Notes: generated by a model not told the origin, from the sequence alone. A stretch of 64,000 nucleotides of DNA from Acidobacteriota bacterium (GCA_028874215.1 JAPPLF010000108.1:67730-131729), one strand, 5' to 3'; shown: positions 53,260 through 61,985, counted from the first letter of the stretch. Translations and numbers: made by a program.

Positions 53260-54549
53260 ATGAAACTCGTGGCGCTGGGAGTGGCGGCGACGGTGCTGGC
53301 GCTGGATCTCCTCACCAAGTGGTGGGTCAAGAGCACGCCTTGGCTGCACTACCACAAGGTGGTCGATGGATTCTTCGCCATCCACTTCGTCCGCAATGAG
53401 GGCATTGCCTTCGGCCTGTTCCATTCCAATCCGTCGGCGTGGAAACCGGTGATCCTTTCCGTCCTGGCCGTCGCGGCGGCGGTCATGGTGTTGTATTACA
53501 TCTGGACCAGCCCTCCCGAGGAAAGAGGCGTCCAACTGCTCATGGGGCTCCTGTTGGGAGGGATCCTGGGGAATTTCTGCGACCGGCTGTGGCGTGGGTA
53601 TGTCGTCGATTTTTTGGATTTTCATTGGCAGGACCGTTTCGCCTGGCCAACCTTCAATCTGGCTGATGCCGCAATCACCTGCGGAGTCGCGGTGATTCTC
53701 TACCAGGGCTTTTTCGGAGCGGGCAGCGGAGACCGGGCATCGAGCCGGCCCAGCCGGAAAAACTCCGGCTCTTTGGGCGCGTTTCTCCTGGCGGGACTGC
53801 TCTCGGCGCCCCTGTTGGGAGAATCGGCCTCTCCCGGCGCGCTGGAAATCGTGGACCGGGTCCAGGCCCGGTACGATCGGGTCGAAAGCTTCTCCGCCGA
53901 TTTCCGGCAGGTCTTCCAATCGCAGGGGGTCTTTTTCGAAAGCGACTGGGGCGAGGGGGTCCTGCTGATGAAGCGCCCTGGAAAAATGTACTGGGAGTAC
54001 CGGCGCCCCACCAGGAAGCTGTTCGTGGCCGACGGCAAGCAGACCTTCTTCTACGTCCCCGCCGAGAACCAGGTGACGATCGCCGACCTGGACCCGGAGA
54101 CTGCGGATACGCCGCTGCTTTTCCTGCTGGGACCCAAACGGATACGGGACGATTTCATGGTGGAGTTCGAAACCGGGGAAGGACCGTTGGAGGAATCCAA
54201 CCTGCTCCTGCGGTTGACGCCCGTTCAGGCCCGGCCTGAATTCAGCTATCTGCTCTTGGAACTGTCCTCCCGGACCTGGCTCATCCAGAGATTGTCCGTA
54301 ATCGAGCCCATCGGTAATCGCAACGACTACATCTTCAGCCGTTTCCGGGAGAACGTCAGGATTCGGGACAAACAGTTCCGCCTGGAGTTGCCGGATGGAG
54401 TGGAGATCATCCGAATCGGATCCGGCGCCGGCCGGAGGCCGGACGGGGAGCCGGGCCGGTTTCTTCATCGCAGCGGGATCGAGACCGCGCTGGAGTTCAC
54501 AGTCCGTGACGACTTTTGCCACGGTCGGTTAAGGAGAGTGCCGAGTTGA
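53260..54549 (+). CDS. lspA-lolA: Fused lipoprotein signal peptidase II and LolA-type lipoprotein carrier
   Basis: This single 429-residue frame combines two proteins. Residues 1-152 are LspA: four hydrophobic segments, VRNEGIAFGLF, GNFCDRLWRGYVVDFLDF and WPTFNLADAAI, with the expected catalytic aspartates D117 and D136. A basic linker (158-169, DRASSRPSRKNS) precedes a fifth hydrophobic segment (171-187) that looks like a LolA signal sequence. Residues about 194-385 are LolA-like: IVDRVQARYDRVESFSADFRQ and GKMYWEYRRPTRKLFVADG. Positive-inside topology would put LspA's C-terminus in the cytoplasm and LolA in the periplasm. The last 45 residues are unlike LolA and run through the dyad repeat. 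No ATG or ribosome-binding site suggests a separate LolA start. Confidence 0.88.
   Translation: MKLVALGVAATVLALDLLTKWWVKSTPWLHYHKVVDGFFAIHFVRNEGIAFGLFHSNPSAWKPVILSVLAVAAAVMVLYYIWTSPPEERGVQLLMGLLLGGILGNFCDRLWRGYVVDFLDFHWQDRFAWPTFNLADAAITCGVAVILYQGFFGAGSGDRASSRPSRKNSGSLGAFLLAGLLSAPLLGESASPGALEIVDRVQARYDRVESFSADFRQVFQSQGVFFESDWGEGVLLMKRPGKMYWEYRRPTRKLFVADGKQTFFYVPAENQVTIADLDPETADTPLLFLLGPKRIRDDFMVEFETGEGPLEESNLLLRLTPVQARPEFSYLLLELSSRTWLIQRLSVIEPIGNRNDYIFSRFRENVRIRDKQFRLELPDGVEIIRIGSGAGRRPDGEPGRFLHRSGIETALEFTVRDDFCHGRLRRVPS
54504..54532. repeat. Dyad element copy 2, upstream of fabH
   Basis: CCGTGAC, loop GACTTTT, GCCACGG, a three-base gap and GTTAA match the copy at 22939-22967. Here it lies inside the 3' end of lspA-lolA and directly abuts the ribosome-binding site (AAGGAG, 54531-54536) of fabH, so a hairpin could affect fabH translation. 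Confidence 0.55.
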
Positions 54550-55550
54550 GCGAAATTCGGGCGAACATAACGGCCGTGGGGATGTACGTTCCGGAGAAGC
54601 GCGTCACCAACCACGACTTGAGCCGGGTACTGGAAACTTCCGACAAGTGGATCCGAGAGCGAACCGGGATCTCGGAGCGCCGAATCGTCGGCAAGGACGA
54701 GGCGAACAGCGATCTCTCGGTTCGAGCCATCCGAGACGCTCTGGAAGGCACGCCACATCGTCCTGAAGACATCGATCTCATCATCGTCACCACCGTCACG
54801 CCGGACATGATGTTCCCTTCGACCGCTTGCCGGATCCAGGAGAAGATCGGGGCCACCAACGCGTGGGGGTTCGATCTTTCCGGGGCCTGCTCCGGATTCC
54901 TTTTCGGCCTCTCGACGGCTGCGCAGTTCATTCGGACGGGGACCCACAAGAAGGTCCTTGTGGTGGGAACCGATGTGATGAGCTCCATCATCGACTTCGA
55001 GGACCGGGCCACCTGCGTGCTCTTCGGAGACGGCGCCGGGGCGGTCCTCCTTGAGCCCACCGAAGAGGAGGATGTCGGCATCCTGGACGCGACCCTGGGA
55101 TGCGACGGGTCAGGAGGCAAGTTCCTGTACATGCCGGCCGGAGGGAGCCAACGCCCGGCAAGCCATGAAACCGTGGACAAGCGGATGCACTATGTCCATC
55201 AGGACGGGAGGAACGTCTTCAAGTTCGCGGTTCGGGTCATGTGCGACACTTCCGTCGGATTGCTCCGGCGAAACGGCATTCCCACCGATCAGCTTTCGCT
55301 GTTCGTCCCCCATCAGGCCAACATGCGAATCATCAAGTCTTCCATGTCGCGCCTGAAACTGGGCGAGGAACAGGTTGCCGTCAACATCGACCGCTACGCC
55401 AACACCACGGCGGCGACCATCCCCACCTGTCTGGCGGAAGCTCACCGGCAGGGACGACTGAAGAAACGGGACAAAGTCCTCATGGTCTCCTTCGGAGCGG
55501 GATTCACCTGGGGAGGCATCCTGCTCGGCTGGGGAATGGATCCGCCGTAA
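54546..55550 (+). CDS. fabH: 3-oxoacyl-ACP synthase III
   Basis: This 334-residue enzyme starts fatty-acid synthesis by condensing acetyl-CoA (or a branched primer) with malonyl-ACP. The catalytic triad is visible: Cys in SGACSGF, His in VPHQANMRI and Asn in YANTTAATIP. It starts with TTG at 54546 overlapping the previous stop codon; AAGGAG lies 9 nt upstream, while a start at 54516 would lie within the repeat. No other fab genes are adjacent. Confidence 0.95.
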   Translation: MSEIRANITAVGMYVPEKRVTNHDLSRVLETSDKWIRERTGISERRIVGKDEANSDLSVRAIRDALEGTPHRPEDIDLIIVTTVTPDMMFPSTACRIQEKIGATNAWGFDLSGACSGFLFGLSTAAQFIRTGTHKKVLVVGTDVMSSIIDFEDRATCVLFGDGAGAVLLEPTEEEDVGILDATLGCDGSGGKFLYMPAGGSQRPASHETVDKRMHYVHQDGRNVFKFAVRVMCDTSVGLLRRNGIPTDQLSLFVPHQANMRIIKSSMSRLKLGEEQVAVNIDRYANTTAATIPTCLAEAHRQGRLKKRDKVLMVSFGAGFTWGGILLGWGMDPP

Positions 55551-55601
55551 CTCGGAATACTTGGCGGGAGCCTCGTCAAAGAGACACTCCGGCCGGCGGC
55601 G

Positions 55602-56126
55602 TCAGATGAAGAGTTCCTCTTCGGGCGACTTGGTTGTGGTCTTTTTCTCTCGCCGCCCCAACAGAAACGACAGTCCCGACTGGATCCCCTTGAAGAAGGA
55701 ACCGATTTCCAGAATGGGTTTCAAGACGTCCTTCTGAATTACTTCGCTGGTCTGCTCGAACTTCTCGACCGTGTCGGTGACCAGTCCGTCCACTCTCTGG
55801 GCCTGTTCATGCCCCAGACGGATCACGTCCTTCACCAACACGTCCACCTCTTCGGTGGTTCTCCGGAAGGCGCCCATCACGAAGCGGACGTTGTCGTTGA
55901 ACTCGTTGCCGAGTTGCCGCACCGGCTCCAGGCTCTCGGACACCTGGGTCAACTTGGCGCTGACGGAATCGACGGCGGCTTGAAGGTTCCGGGTCTCCTT
56001 TTGCAGCTCCTCGGCCACCTTTCGAACCGTCTTGGCCGCCCGCCACACGGAGAGGGCCTGCAGGCTCATGGAGAGGGCGGTAATGCCGATGAACAGGATC
56101 AACAGGAGTTCAGCGCTCACGTGCAT
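55602..56126 (-). CDS. DUF948-type membrane-anchored coiled-coil protein
   Basis: This 174-residue protein has one N-terminal membrane helix (LLLILFIGITALSMSLQALSVW) followed by a long coiled coil (about 30-135) rich in heptads, as in DUF948 proteins. It ends in a charged tail. A cell-envelope or general-stress role is likely by analogy. The YtxH-like gene lies 78 nt upstream on the same strand; the two families often occur together. Confidence 0.75.
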   Translation of the reverse strand: MHVSAELLLILFIGITALSMSLQALSVWRAAKTVRKVAEELQKETRNLQAAVDSVSAKLTQVSESLEPVRQLGNEFNDNVRFVMGAFRRTTEEVDVLVKDVIRLGHEQAQRVDGLVTDTVEKFEQTSEVIQKDVLKPILEIGSFFKGIQSGLSFLLGRREKKTTTKSPEEELFI

Positions 56127-56204
56127 TCCCCGCGGTTGCGACTGGATTGCCGGAGGGCAGGCGCGCCCTCCCCGGAATCGGGAAGCTTGGCTTCTGTCCG
56201 GACC

Positions 56205-56540
56205 TCAGTCGGCGGACTCTTCCTGCGTCCGCGACTCGCCCCGATAGGTGCGTCGCGCGGCATCCAGGACGACTCCGAGTTGCTCCTTCTTCTTCCGGAG
56301 GCTCTCCCGTTCCCGGTTCAGGGTCTCACCGGCCCGGCCGGCAAGCTCTCGCCCCTTTTCCTCCAATGTGTCCCTGCCGTCCCGGAGCCTCCGGCCGACC
56401 CTGTCGGCACCCTCCCGGGCCTTGCCTTCCAACAGCTCCCGAGTCTGTTCACCCGATTGGGGAGCCAGCAGCAGCGCCGCACAGGCACCCACAAAGCTGC
56501 CGATGAGAAAATAGACCAGCTTGTCTCCACTTGAGGCCAT
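56205..56540 (-). CDS. YtxH-like general stress protein
   Basis: This 111-residue protein begins GDKLVYFLIGSFVGACAALLLAPQSGEQTRELL, the YtxH signature of one membrane helix followed by LLAP-SG. The rest is a charged amphipathic helix. The family is linked to stress in Firmicutes but uncharacterised in most bacteria. It probably forms an operon with the DUF948 gene. Confidence 0.78.
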   Translation of the reverse strand: MASSGDKLVYFLIGSFVGACAALLLAPQSGEQTRELLEGKAREGADRVGRRLRDGRDTLEEKGRELAGRAGETLNRERESLRKKKEQLGVVLDAARRTYRGESRTQEESAD

Positions 56541-56689
56541 AGCTGTTACTCCTTCCCGTCCCGGCCAGGATTCATCCGTTCAAGGTTATCATAGCCATGA
56601 CGGGGCGTGGCGAACTCGGGCCGCGGCCCGGTTTGTGGAGGCGGACGGGTCTCGGGTAGAATACCCGGCTGTCAGGGAAGGATGCTGCG

Positions 56690-56932
56690 GTGATCAAGGA
56701 TTTGCTGCCGAGACAGGTCGTGTGCAACGAAAAAAACGCCAAGGGCAAGGCCTGCCACGGCAAGTTGAAGCGATATTATCCGTTTGCCGGATACTACAAC
56801 GAGCCCGATGAATCGCTCCGGCAGGAAATCGAGAGCGAGTTCGGAAAGAAAAAAACCTTGGTGCTGATCAAGTGCGAGGAGTGCGCCGTCGTCTTCCGGC
56901 TGCCGGTGGAATTGAAGGTCAAGTTCGGCTGA
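56690..56932 (+). CDS. Small cysteine-pair protein, unknown function
   Basis: This 80-residue protein has Cys residues at VVCNEKNAKGKACHGK and KCEECAVVF, which could form a zinc site joining N- and C-terminal halves. The start is GTG at 56690, 8 nt after GGAAGG. TAGAAT lies 27 nt upstream as a possible -10. I do not recognise a family, though the coding pattern is clear. A regulatory or RNA-binding role is speculation. Confidence 0.55.
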   Translation: MIKDLLPRQVVCNEKNAKGKACHGKLKRYYPFAGYYNEPDESLRQEIESEFGKKKTLVLIKCEECAVVFRLPVELKVKFG

Positions 56933-57041
56933 ACGGAGTCCGGACCCCGCACCCAATTACTGCGTAGTACCGTTTCTGCCTCTATCAACCGGGACTGCTG
57001 GCCGGGTCTGCCGCCGGCCCGTGGCTTCATTCGCGCTCCAG

Positions 57042-57656
57042 ATGAAGATCTACACCGATTTCGACGGAACCATCACCGATCGCGACTCCATCGTCCTGCT
57101 GGTTCAGGAATTCGGAGGGGGCGACGGCTATCGGCGAGACCTGCTGTCCGAATTCGAGAACGGCACGCTGTCGGCAGCCGAGGTGATTGCCGAGGAGATC
57201 GCCTCGGTTGACGCCTCCTGGGAAGAGGTCGCCGCCTGCCTCAAGGAAATGGTCCGAGTCGATCCTACGTTTCCCGGATTCGTGAACTGGTGCCGAGAAT
57301 CATCGATTCCCCTCTGCGTCGTCAGCTCGGGGCTGGAGCAGATCATCGCCTTCATGATCGGAGACCTGGGGGTTCCGGTCGTGGCGCATACGGCCCGGAT
57401 TGAGGGCCGGAGTTGGCGCTACCATCGGCGGCCGGAGTCGGAGAAGGAGTTGGTGGTGCGGGCGGCCAGCGAGGCCGATGAGGTCGCCTTCATAGGCGAC
57501 GGCATATCGGACATCTGTGTTCTTCCCTATGTGGATCGCGTCTTCGCAAAACGCTACCTGGCGAAGTATTGCCGGAAGCGGGGCTTCGACTTTTTCCCCT
57601 ACGATACCTTCCGGGAGGTCCGGAACCGGTTGCAGGACGAGTTGCAGGCGGACTGA
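57042..57656 (+). CDS. HAD-superfamily phosphatase (MtnX/SerB-like)
   Basis: This 204-residue phosphatase has the nucleophile motif TDFDGTITDRDS at the very start, VVSSGLEQII as motif II, and FIGDGISDICVLPYVDRVFAK as the C-terminal metal motif. It most resembles MtnX (methionine salvage) and phosphoserine phosphatases; no methionine-salvage genes are nearby to decide. An upstream GTG at 57021 would add seven residues. It converges with the deacetylase gene, 2 nt apart. Confidence 0.82.
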   Translation: MKIYTDFDGTITDRDSIVLLVQEFGGGDGYRRDLLSEFENGTLSAAEVIAEEIASVDASWEEVAACLKEMVRVDPTFPGFVNWCRESSIPLCVVSSGLEQIIAFMIGDLGVPVVAHTARIEGRSWRYHRRPESEKELVVRAASEADEVAFIGDGISDICVLPYVDRVFAKRYLAKYCRKRGFDFFPYDTFREVRNRLQDELQAD

Positions 57657-57658
57657 TT

Positions 57659-58687
57659 TCAGACCGGCCAATACGGGTTCAGGACGGGACGGATCTGATC
57701 CATATAGGGCCCTGAATTGGGACTGGATTCCAGTTCGGGACCCGCTTCCGGCGGATCCAGGCCGGCGGCCACCGTCGTCTCCACCGACGCCGCCAGGGCC
57801 TTCAGGTTGTAGCCCCCTTCCAGCACGTAGAGAATCTTGCCGCCGCAGATTTTCGCTGCCGCACGGTTCAGGTCCACTGCCATCCCGGCATAGCCCCGCT
57901 CATTCAACAGCATGCCGGCCAGGGGATCATCCCGGTGGGCGTCGAATCCCGCTGAGACCAGGATCAACCCGGGTTCGTAGCTGGCCAGGATGGGCAGCAC
58001 CATGCCGGCCAGCAGGGAGGAATAGAAGCCGTTGGTCTGACCGGCGGGAATTGGGAAATTGACCGTCATCCCCTTGCCCTTTCCCACGCCCACTTCGGTG
58101 TAGTAGCCGGTTCCCGGGTAAAGCGGGTGCTGGTGCAGGGAGACGTACAGGACGTCGTCCCGGTGGTAGAAGGCGGCCTGGGTGCCATTGCCGTGGTGGA
58201 CGTCGAAGTCGACGATGGCCACGCGCCGAACCAGGCCCTGGTCCAAGGCCCACTGGGCGCCCACGGCCACGTTGTTGAAGAGGCAGAAACCCATGGCCTT
58301 CCCCGGTTCGGCGTGGTGGCCGGGCGGCCTGATGGCCGCGAACCCGGAGTCGAGGTCTCCTCGAAAGAGAAGGTCGATCATTCGAATGACGCTCCCCGCT
58401 GCCAACAGCGCCACGTCGTGCGAGGCTCCGCCCGAATAGGTGTCCCAGTCCAGGGGATGGAGCGGCTGAAGCCGCGTTCCCCGGATGTGGGCCAAATGAT
58501 CTCGTGTGTGGACCCGAAGGATGGCTTCCTCGGCGGCCGGAGCGGGGGACACCTTCACCAGCCGTTTGAACGACGCCTGGGCGGACAGTCCCTCTGAGAT
58601 GGCTCGCAGCCGGTCCGGACGCTCGGGATGTTCAGGTGGGACCCGGTGTTCGAGGAAGACCGGATCCAGAACCAGGCCGTAACGCAT
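57659..58687 (-). CDS. Histone deacetylase family protein (AcuC/acetylpolyamine type)
   Basis: This 342-residue zinc hydrolase has RPPGHHAEPGKAMGFCLFNNVA with the catalytic His pair, VDFDVHHGNGTQ and SAGFDAHRDDPLAG with the zinc-binding Asp/His/Asp, and EGGYNLKAL with the transition-state Tyr. Bacterial members deacetylate acetylpolyamines, acetoin-pathway proteins or small amides. The start at 58687 shares one base with the queE stop, so it is translated with queE. The functional reason for this pairing is unclear. Confidence 0.9.
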   Translation of the reverse strand: MRYGLVLDPVFLEHRVPPEHPERPDRLRAISEGLSAQASFKRLVKVSPAPAAEEAILRVHTRDHLAHIRGTRLQPLHPLDWDTYSGGASHDVALLAAGSVIRMIDLLFRGDLDSGFAAIRPPGHHAEPGKAMGFCLFNNVAVGAQWALDQGLVRRVAIVDFDVHHGNGTQAAFYHRDDVLYVSLHQHPLYPGTGYYTEVGVGKGKGMTVNFPIPAGQTNGFYSSLLAGMVLPILASYEPGLILVSAGFDAHRDDPLAGMLLNERGYAGMAVDLNRAAAKICGGKILYVLEGGYNLKALAASVETTVAAGLDPPEAGPELESSPNSGPYMDQIRPVLNPYWPV

Positions 58688-59361
58688 CAGACCCCCTTTG
58701 CCTCGGCTCCCCAGAAGATCTTGTGCAGTTGCACCTGGATGCGGACGGGCAGTCCGTCCTCCAGGATCCAACCGGCCAGCCGGGCCGCGTCCATGCGGTT
58801 CCATTCCGGCGAAAACAGAACCAGGTGCCTCCTGGTCAGCTCCAGTTCCAGGGTCTTTTGCTTGGCCCACTCAAAGTCGCGCCGCGATGAAATCACGAAC
58901 TTGATTTCATCGTGCGGTCTCAGGTGATTCAGGTTCTCCCACCGATTTCTTCCCTCCATGAGGCTGTCCGGACACTTGATGTCGTAAATCAGGACCGCTC
59001 TGGGATCCACCGGACGGATGTCCAGGCTGCCCCCGGTCTCGATCAGGACCCGCTTGCCCGCGTCCAGCAAGCTGCTGATGAGAGTGTGCGCCAGAGGGTG
59101 AAGCAGAGGCTCTCCTCCCGTAATCTCCACCAGGTCGGTGGGATACCGGTCCAATCGGGTTGTGATCTCCGCCAGGGACATGGGGACGCCCCCCTCGAAG
59201 GCGTACTCGGTATCGCAATAGCTGCACCTGAGGTTGCAACCGGTCAGCCGCACGAAGGCGCAGGGCTGTCCGCTGTAGCTGGACTCTCCCTGGATGCTGA
59301 AGAAGATCTCGGTGACGGGGAGAGTCCTGGCCAATCGGTCCGGTGCGGCGGTGCTCGTCAT
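58687..59361 (-). CDS. queE: 7-carboxy-7-deazaguanine synthase
   Basis: This 224-residue radical SAM enzyme forms the deazapurine core of queuosine. It starts EIFFSIQGESSYSG and has the cluster-binding CNLRCSYCDTEYAF, then TGGEPLLH. The Cys-x3-Cys-x2-Cys spacing is that of the common class. The start at 59361 is chosen over 59469 because the extra N-terminus is unlike the family. No queC, queD or queF lies in the window. Confidence 0.93.
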   Translation of the reverse strand: MTSTAAPDRLARTLPVTEIFFSIQGESSYSGQPCAFVRLTGCNLRCSYCDTEYAFEGGVPMSLAEITTRLDRYPTDLVEITGGEPLLHPLAHTLISSLLDAGKRVLIETGGSLDIRPVDPRAVLIYDIKCPDSLMEGRNRWENLNHLRPHDEIKFVISSRRDFEWAKQKTLELELTRRHLVLFSPEWNRMDAARLAGWILEDGLPVRIQVQLHKIFWGAEAKGV

Positions 59362-59514
59362 TGGTGGCGCCCGTAGTATACCTGGGAAGAAGAGGCGAGA
59401 GGAAAAGAGGATACGGGAAGAAGAGAACGGGAGAAGGCTCGGACGGGCTCGTGCAGTGACGGATTTCACCTCCGGCTGCTAGAATCGAATGAAAGAGGTC
59501 AAGGAGACACCGAG

Positions 59515-61272
59515 ATGAAATGGACTGGCCGGGTGGCCGTCGGCATGGTAGCGGTCGCGGCGTTTTCGTACGTTTATCCCCGGGTCGCCCGGGAAATTCG
59601 GGACGAATACGTTCAACGCTTCGAGAACAAGGCGGTCTTTCTCAAGGTCCCGGTTCGGGGACTGCAGCAGGTGATCCATGTCCTGGATACCGGCGCCAAG
59701 CTGGACCGGGGGAACCTGAACCAGCCGGTGAGCTTTAAGGTCGGGGATCAGGTCCGGATCATCGACGTGAATTTCAGGGACAGAACCGTCCGGTTCCGGT
59801 TCTCATCGGTGGGCACGAACCGTGAGGGTTCGTTGGAATTCCGGTTTCCCGCCTCGACTCAACAGACCTTTCCCCAGAGAGAGAACTTCGAAAAAAGCTT
59901 GGCGAGCAGCCTGACCGAAGGGCTTTCCTACAAGGAATTGGAATCCGCCAAGGGAGAGTTCATCCGGGGACAGGTCAAGACTCTGGTCCGCGAATTCGCC
60001 ACCACCACCAACACTTCGGATGAGGTGGTGCTGCGGACCATCGTGGAGGACAGCCCTCAGTACCAGGAACTGGAGCGGGAATTTTCTCAGCTCCAGAAGG
60101 AACACCGGACCCTCGATCGGAACGCGTCCCGTTTGGGACAGGCCAGCCGGGAGCAACGCGTGCAGATCACGGAAATGACGGTCGAACTCGACCGTCTCAG
60201 AACCCAGGTCCGAGAGCTGGAGCGGGACAAGACGCAGTCGGCCAGGACCCGCCGATCTCTGGAAGAGCAGTTGAAGGACACCCAGGTCAAGATGAGCGGG
60301 CTCTTGAGCAGCCTGAACGTCGAAGAGGCCTCGAACGCCGAGCTGGACAACAGGATGCAGTCGTTGAGTGAGGGCATCGAGTCGGCACGCCGGAAGCGGG
60401 AGGAGCTCTCGGAGGAGTTGGCGCAGGCCCGCGCCGACCTGAACGAGCGGGAAGCGGCCAATACGAGGCTCACCGCCGATCTGAAGAAGGTCCAGGGCCG
60501 CAACCGGCGGCTCTCCACGGAACTCCGGAGTCTGACCTCCAACAAGGACAGCATTCAAGCCCAGTTTCTCAAGGCCAAACGGCAGAGCGACGCCATGGAG
60601 ATGGCCTCACGCCTGAGTGCCGGCTTGCGGCTGGAGCGATCGGTCCAGGAGCGGGACGGTCAGCCGTTGGATATTGCCGACCTCTATCTGCTTTCCAAGC
60701 GGGTCGGCCGGCTCCAGATCGAGACTCCGGAACACCCGGGACAGATCTGCCGGGTGAAGTTCCTATTGGAGTCTCCGGATCGGGTGGAATTCCAGGAGGA
60801 AGAGCGGGTCCTGTTTGATTCCCTCGGTGGCACTTTCAAGGTTGAGCCCTCCTGGACCTTCGACAGCGACCGGCTGAGGGCGGTTCTCATGGAGGGGGAG
60901 GTGGCCCGGGAGGCCAAGCCCCGGGAGGAGATCGAGTGGGCCTGGATCCTGGACGGTGAAATCCTGGAACCGGAGCGGGCTCAGTTGCGGGTTGAACTCG
61001 TCAACTCGGACGACCAGAAAATCTCTCTGGATCCCCATGAGTTCTACTTGACGCCGCCGGGCCTCATGTCCTACCTGATCCGGAGCTTTTCTCCCATCTC
61101 CCTGGGGGCGGGGGTGTTCGTGGGTCTGGTTTTCGCCGGGATTGCCGGGGTCTTTCGGAGACGGTCTTCTCGCCGGCCTCCCAGAACTTCCAGGCCTTCC
61201 AAGCGCAGGACGACTCCTCCACCGGATGCGGAAGAGCCGGATCGCGAATACGTGATCCAGAAGAAGCTCTAG
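59515..61272 (+). CDS. Bitopic coiled-coil membrane protein, unknown function
   Basis: This 585-residue protein has an N-terminal hydrophobic segment (VAVGMVAVAAFSYVY) and a beta-rich region (about 45-115). A long coiled coil (about 185-365: QELEREFSQLQKEHRTL, LRTQVRELERDKTQS) leads to a second beta-rich domain (about 385-510). A C-terminal membrane helix (GAGVFVGLVFAGIAGVF) and a very basic Pro/Arg tail close it. Both ends are probably near the inner membrane with the middle in the periplasm. AAGGAG precedes the ATG; TAGAAT lies 29 nt upstream. Function unknown. Confidence 0.72.
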   Translation: MKWTGRVAVGMVAVAAFSYVYPRVAREIRDEYVQRFENKAVFLKVPVRGLQQVIHVLDTGAKLDRGNLNQPVSFKVGDQVRIIDVNFRDRTVRFRFSSVGTNREGSLEFRFPASTQQTFPQRENFEKSLASSLTEGLSYKELESAKGEFIRGQVKTLVREFATTTNTSDEVVLRTIVEDSPQYQELEREFSQLQKEHRTLDRNASRLGQASREQRVQITEMTVELDRLRTQVRELERDKTQSARTRRSLEEQLKDTQVKMSGLLSSLNVEEASNAELDNRMQSLSEGIESARRKREELSEELAQARADLNEREAANTRLTADLKKVQGRNRRLSTELRSLTSNKDSIQAQFLKAKRQSDAMEMASRLSAGLRLERSVQERDGQPLDIADLYLLSKRVGRLQIETPEHPGQICRVKFLLESPDRVEFQEEERVLFDSLGGTFKVEPSWTFDSDRLRAVLMEGEVAREAKPREEIEWAWILDGEILEPERAQLRVELVNSDDQKISLDPHEFYLTPPGLMSYLIRSFSPISLGAGVFVGLVFAGIAGVFRRRSSRRPPRTSRPSKRRTTPPPDAEEPDREYVIQKKL

Positions 61273-61283
61273 TCCGGCGCACT

Positions 61284-61937
61284 ATGATCAACCGAAAGGA
61301 AGCTCGCCGCGTCTTTGAGATCATCCGCCTCTTGGAGCAGGAGTACGGCGAGGCCACCTGCGCACTCCATCACGACGGTGCGTACCAACTCCTGGTGGCC
61401 ACCATTCTTTCCGCCCAGTGCACGGACGCCCGGGTGAACATGGTGACCCCGGCCCTCTTTCGCCGATACCCGGACGCCCACGCAATGGCAGAGGCGGATC
61501 TGGACGAGCTCCAGGAGATCATTCGGAGCACGGGTTTCTTCCGAAACAAGTCCAAGAGCCTTCACGGGTCCGCCACGAAGCTGGTCGACGAGTTCGATGG
61601 AGAAGTCCCATCGAACATGCGGGATCTTCTGAAGCTCCCCGGAGTGGCTCGCAAGACGGCCAACGTGGTGTTGGGAACCGCTTACGGCATCGCCTCAGGG
61701 GTGGTGGTGGATACCCACGTGGGTCGTCTCTCACGGCGTTTGGGGCTGACCCACCAGAAGACGCCGGTGAAGGTGGAGAAGGACCTGATGGGCATGATCC
61801 CCCGGGACGAGTGGATCAACTTCGCGCATCGGCTGATCCACCATGGGAGACGCGTCTGTCAGGCTCGGCGTCCCCGATGCGAAGAGTGCGCGTTCGCCGA
61901 CCTCTGCCCGAGAGTCGGAGTGACTGCCCCGAAATAA
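61284..61937 (+). CDS. nth: Endonuclease III
   Basis: This 217-residue base-excision glycosylase/AP lyase has the helix-hairpin-helix with catalytic Lys (LPGVARKTANVVLG), the catalytic Asp in VDTHVGRLSRRLG, and four C-terminal Cys (CQARRPRCEECAFADLC) for an iron-sulfur cluster in the usual 6-2-5 spacing. It starts 11 nt after the coiled-coil gene and converges on thiD. Confidence 0.95.
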   Translation: MINRKEARRVFEIIRLLEQEYGEATCALHHDGAYQLLVATILSAQCTDARVNMVTPALFRRYPDAHAMAEADLDELQEIIRSTGFFRNKSKSLHGSATKLVDEFDGEVPSNMRDLLKLPGVARKTANVVLGTAYGIASGVVVDTHVGRLSRRLGLTHQKTPVKVEKDLMGMIPRDEWINFAHRLIHHGRRVCQARRPRCEECAFADLCPRVGVTAPK

Positions 61938-61945
61938 GAGAACAT

Positions 61946-61962
61946 GAGGAGTGTTCCTCCTC
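61946..61962. terminator. Small hairpin between convergent nth and thiD
   Basis: A 6-bp stem GAGGAG / CTCCTC with loop TGTTC lies in the 48-nt gap between nth and thiD. There is no clear T-run, so this is a weak candidate. Confidence 0.3.
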
Positions 61963-61985
61963 GACTCTTCGACTATCGTTTCCCA

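Noticed and set aside
53770-53860. A separate start for LolA inside the fused gene (TTG near 53780)
   Set aside because: No Shine-Dalgarno sequence is seen before it and the resulting signal peptide would lack basic residues; the continuous frame is the simpler reading, though not proven.
59489-59518. A nine-codon ORF in front of the coiled-coil gene, overlapping its start
   Set aside because: It could be a leader peptide, but its sequence shows no attenuation features and the AAGGAG site fits the downstream ATG.
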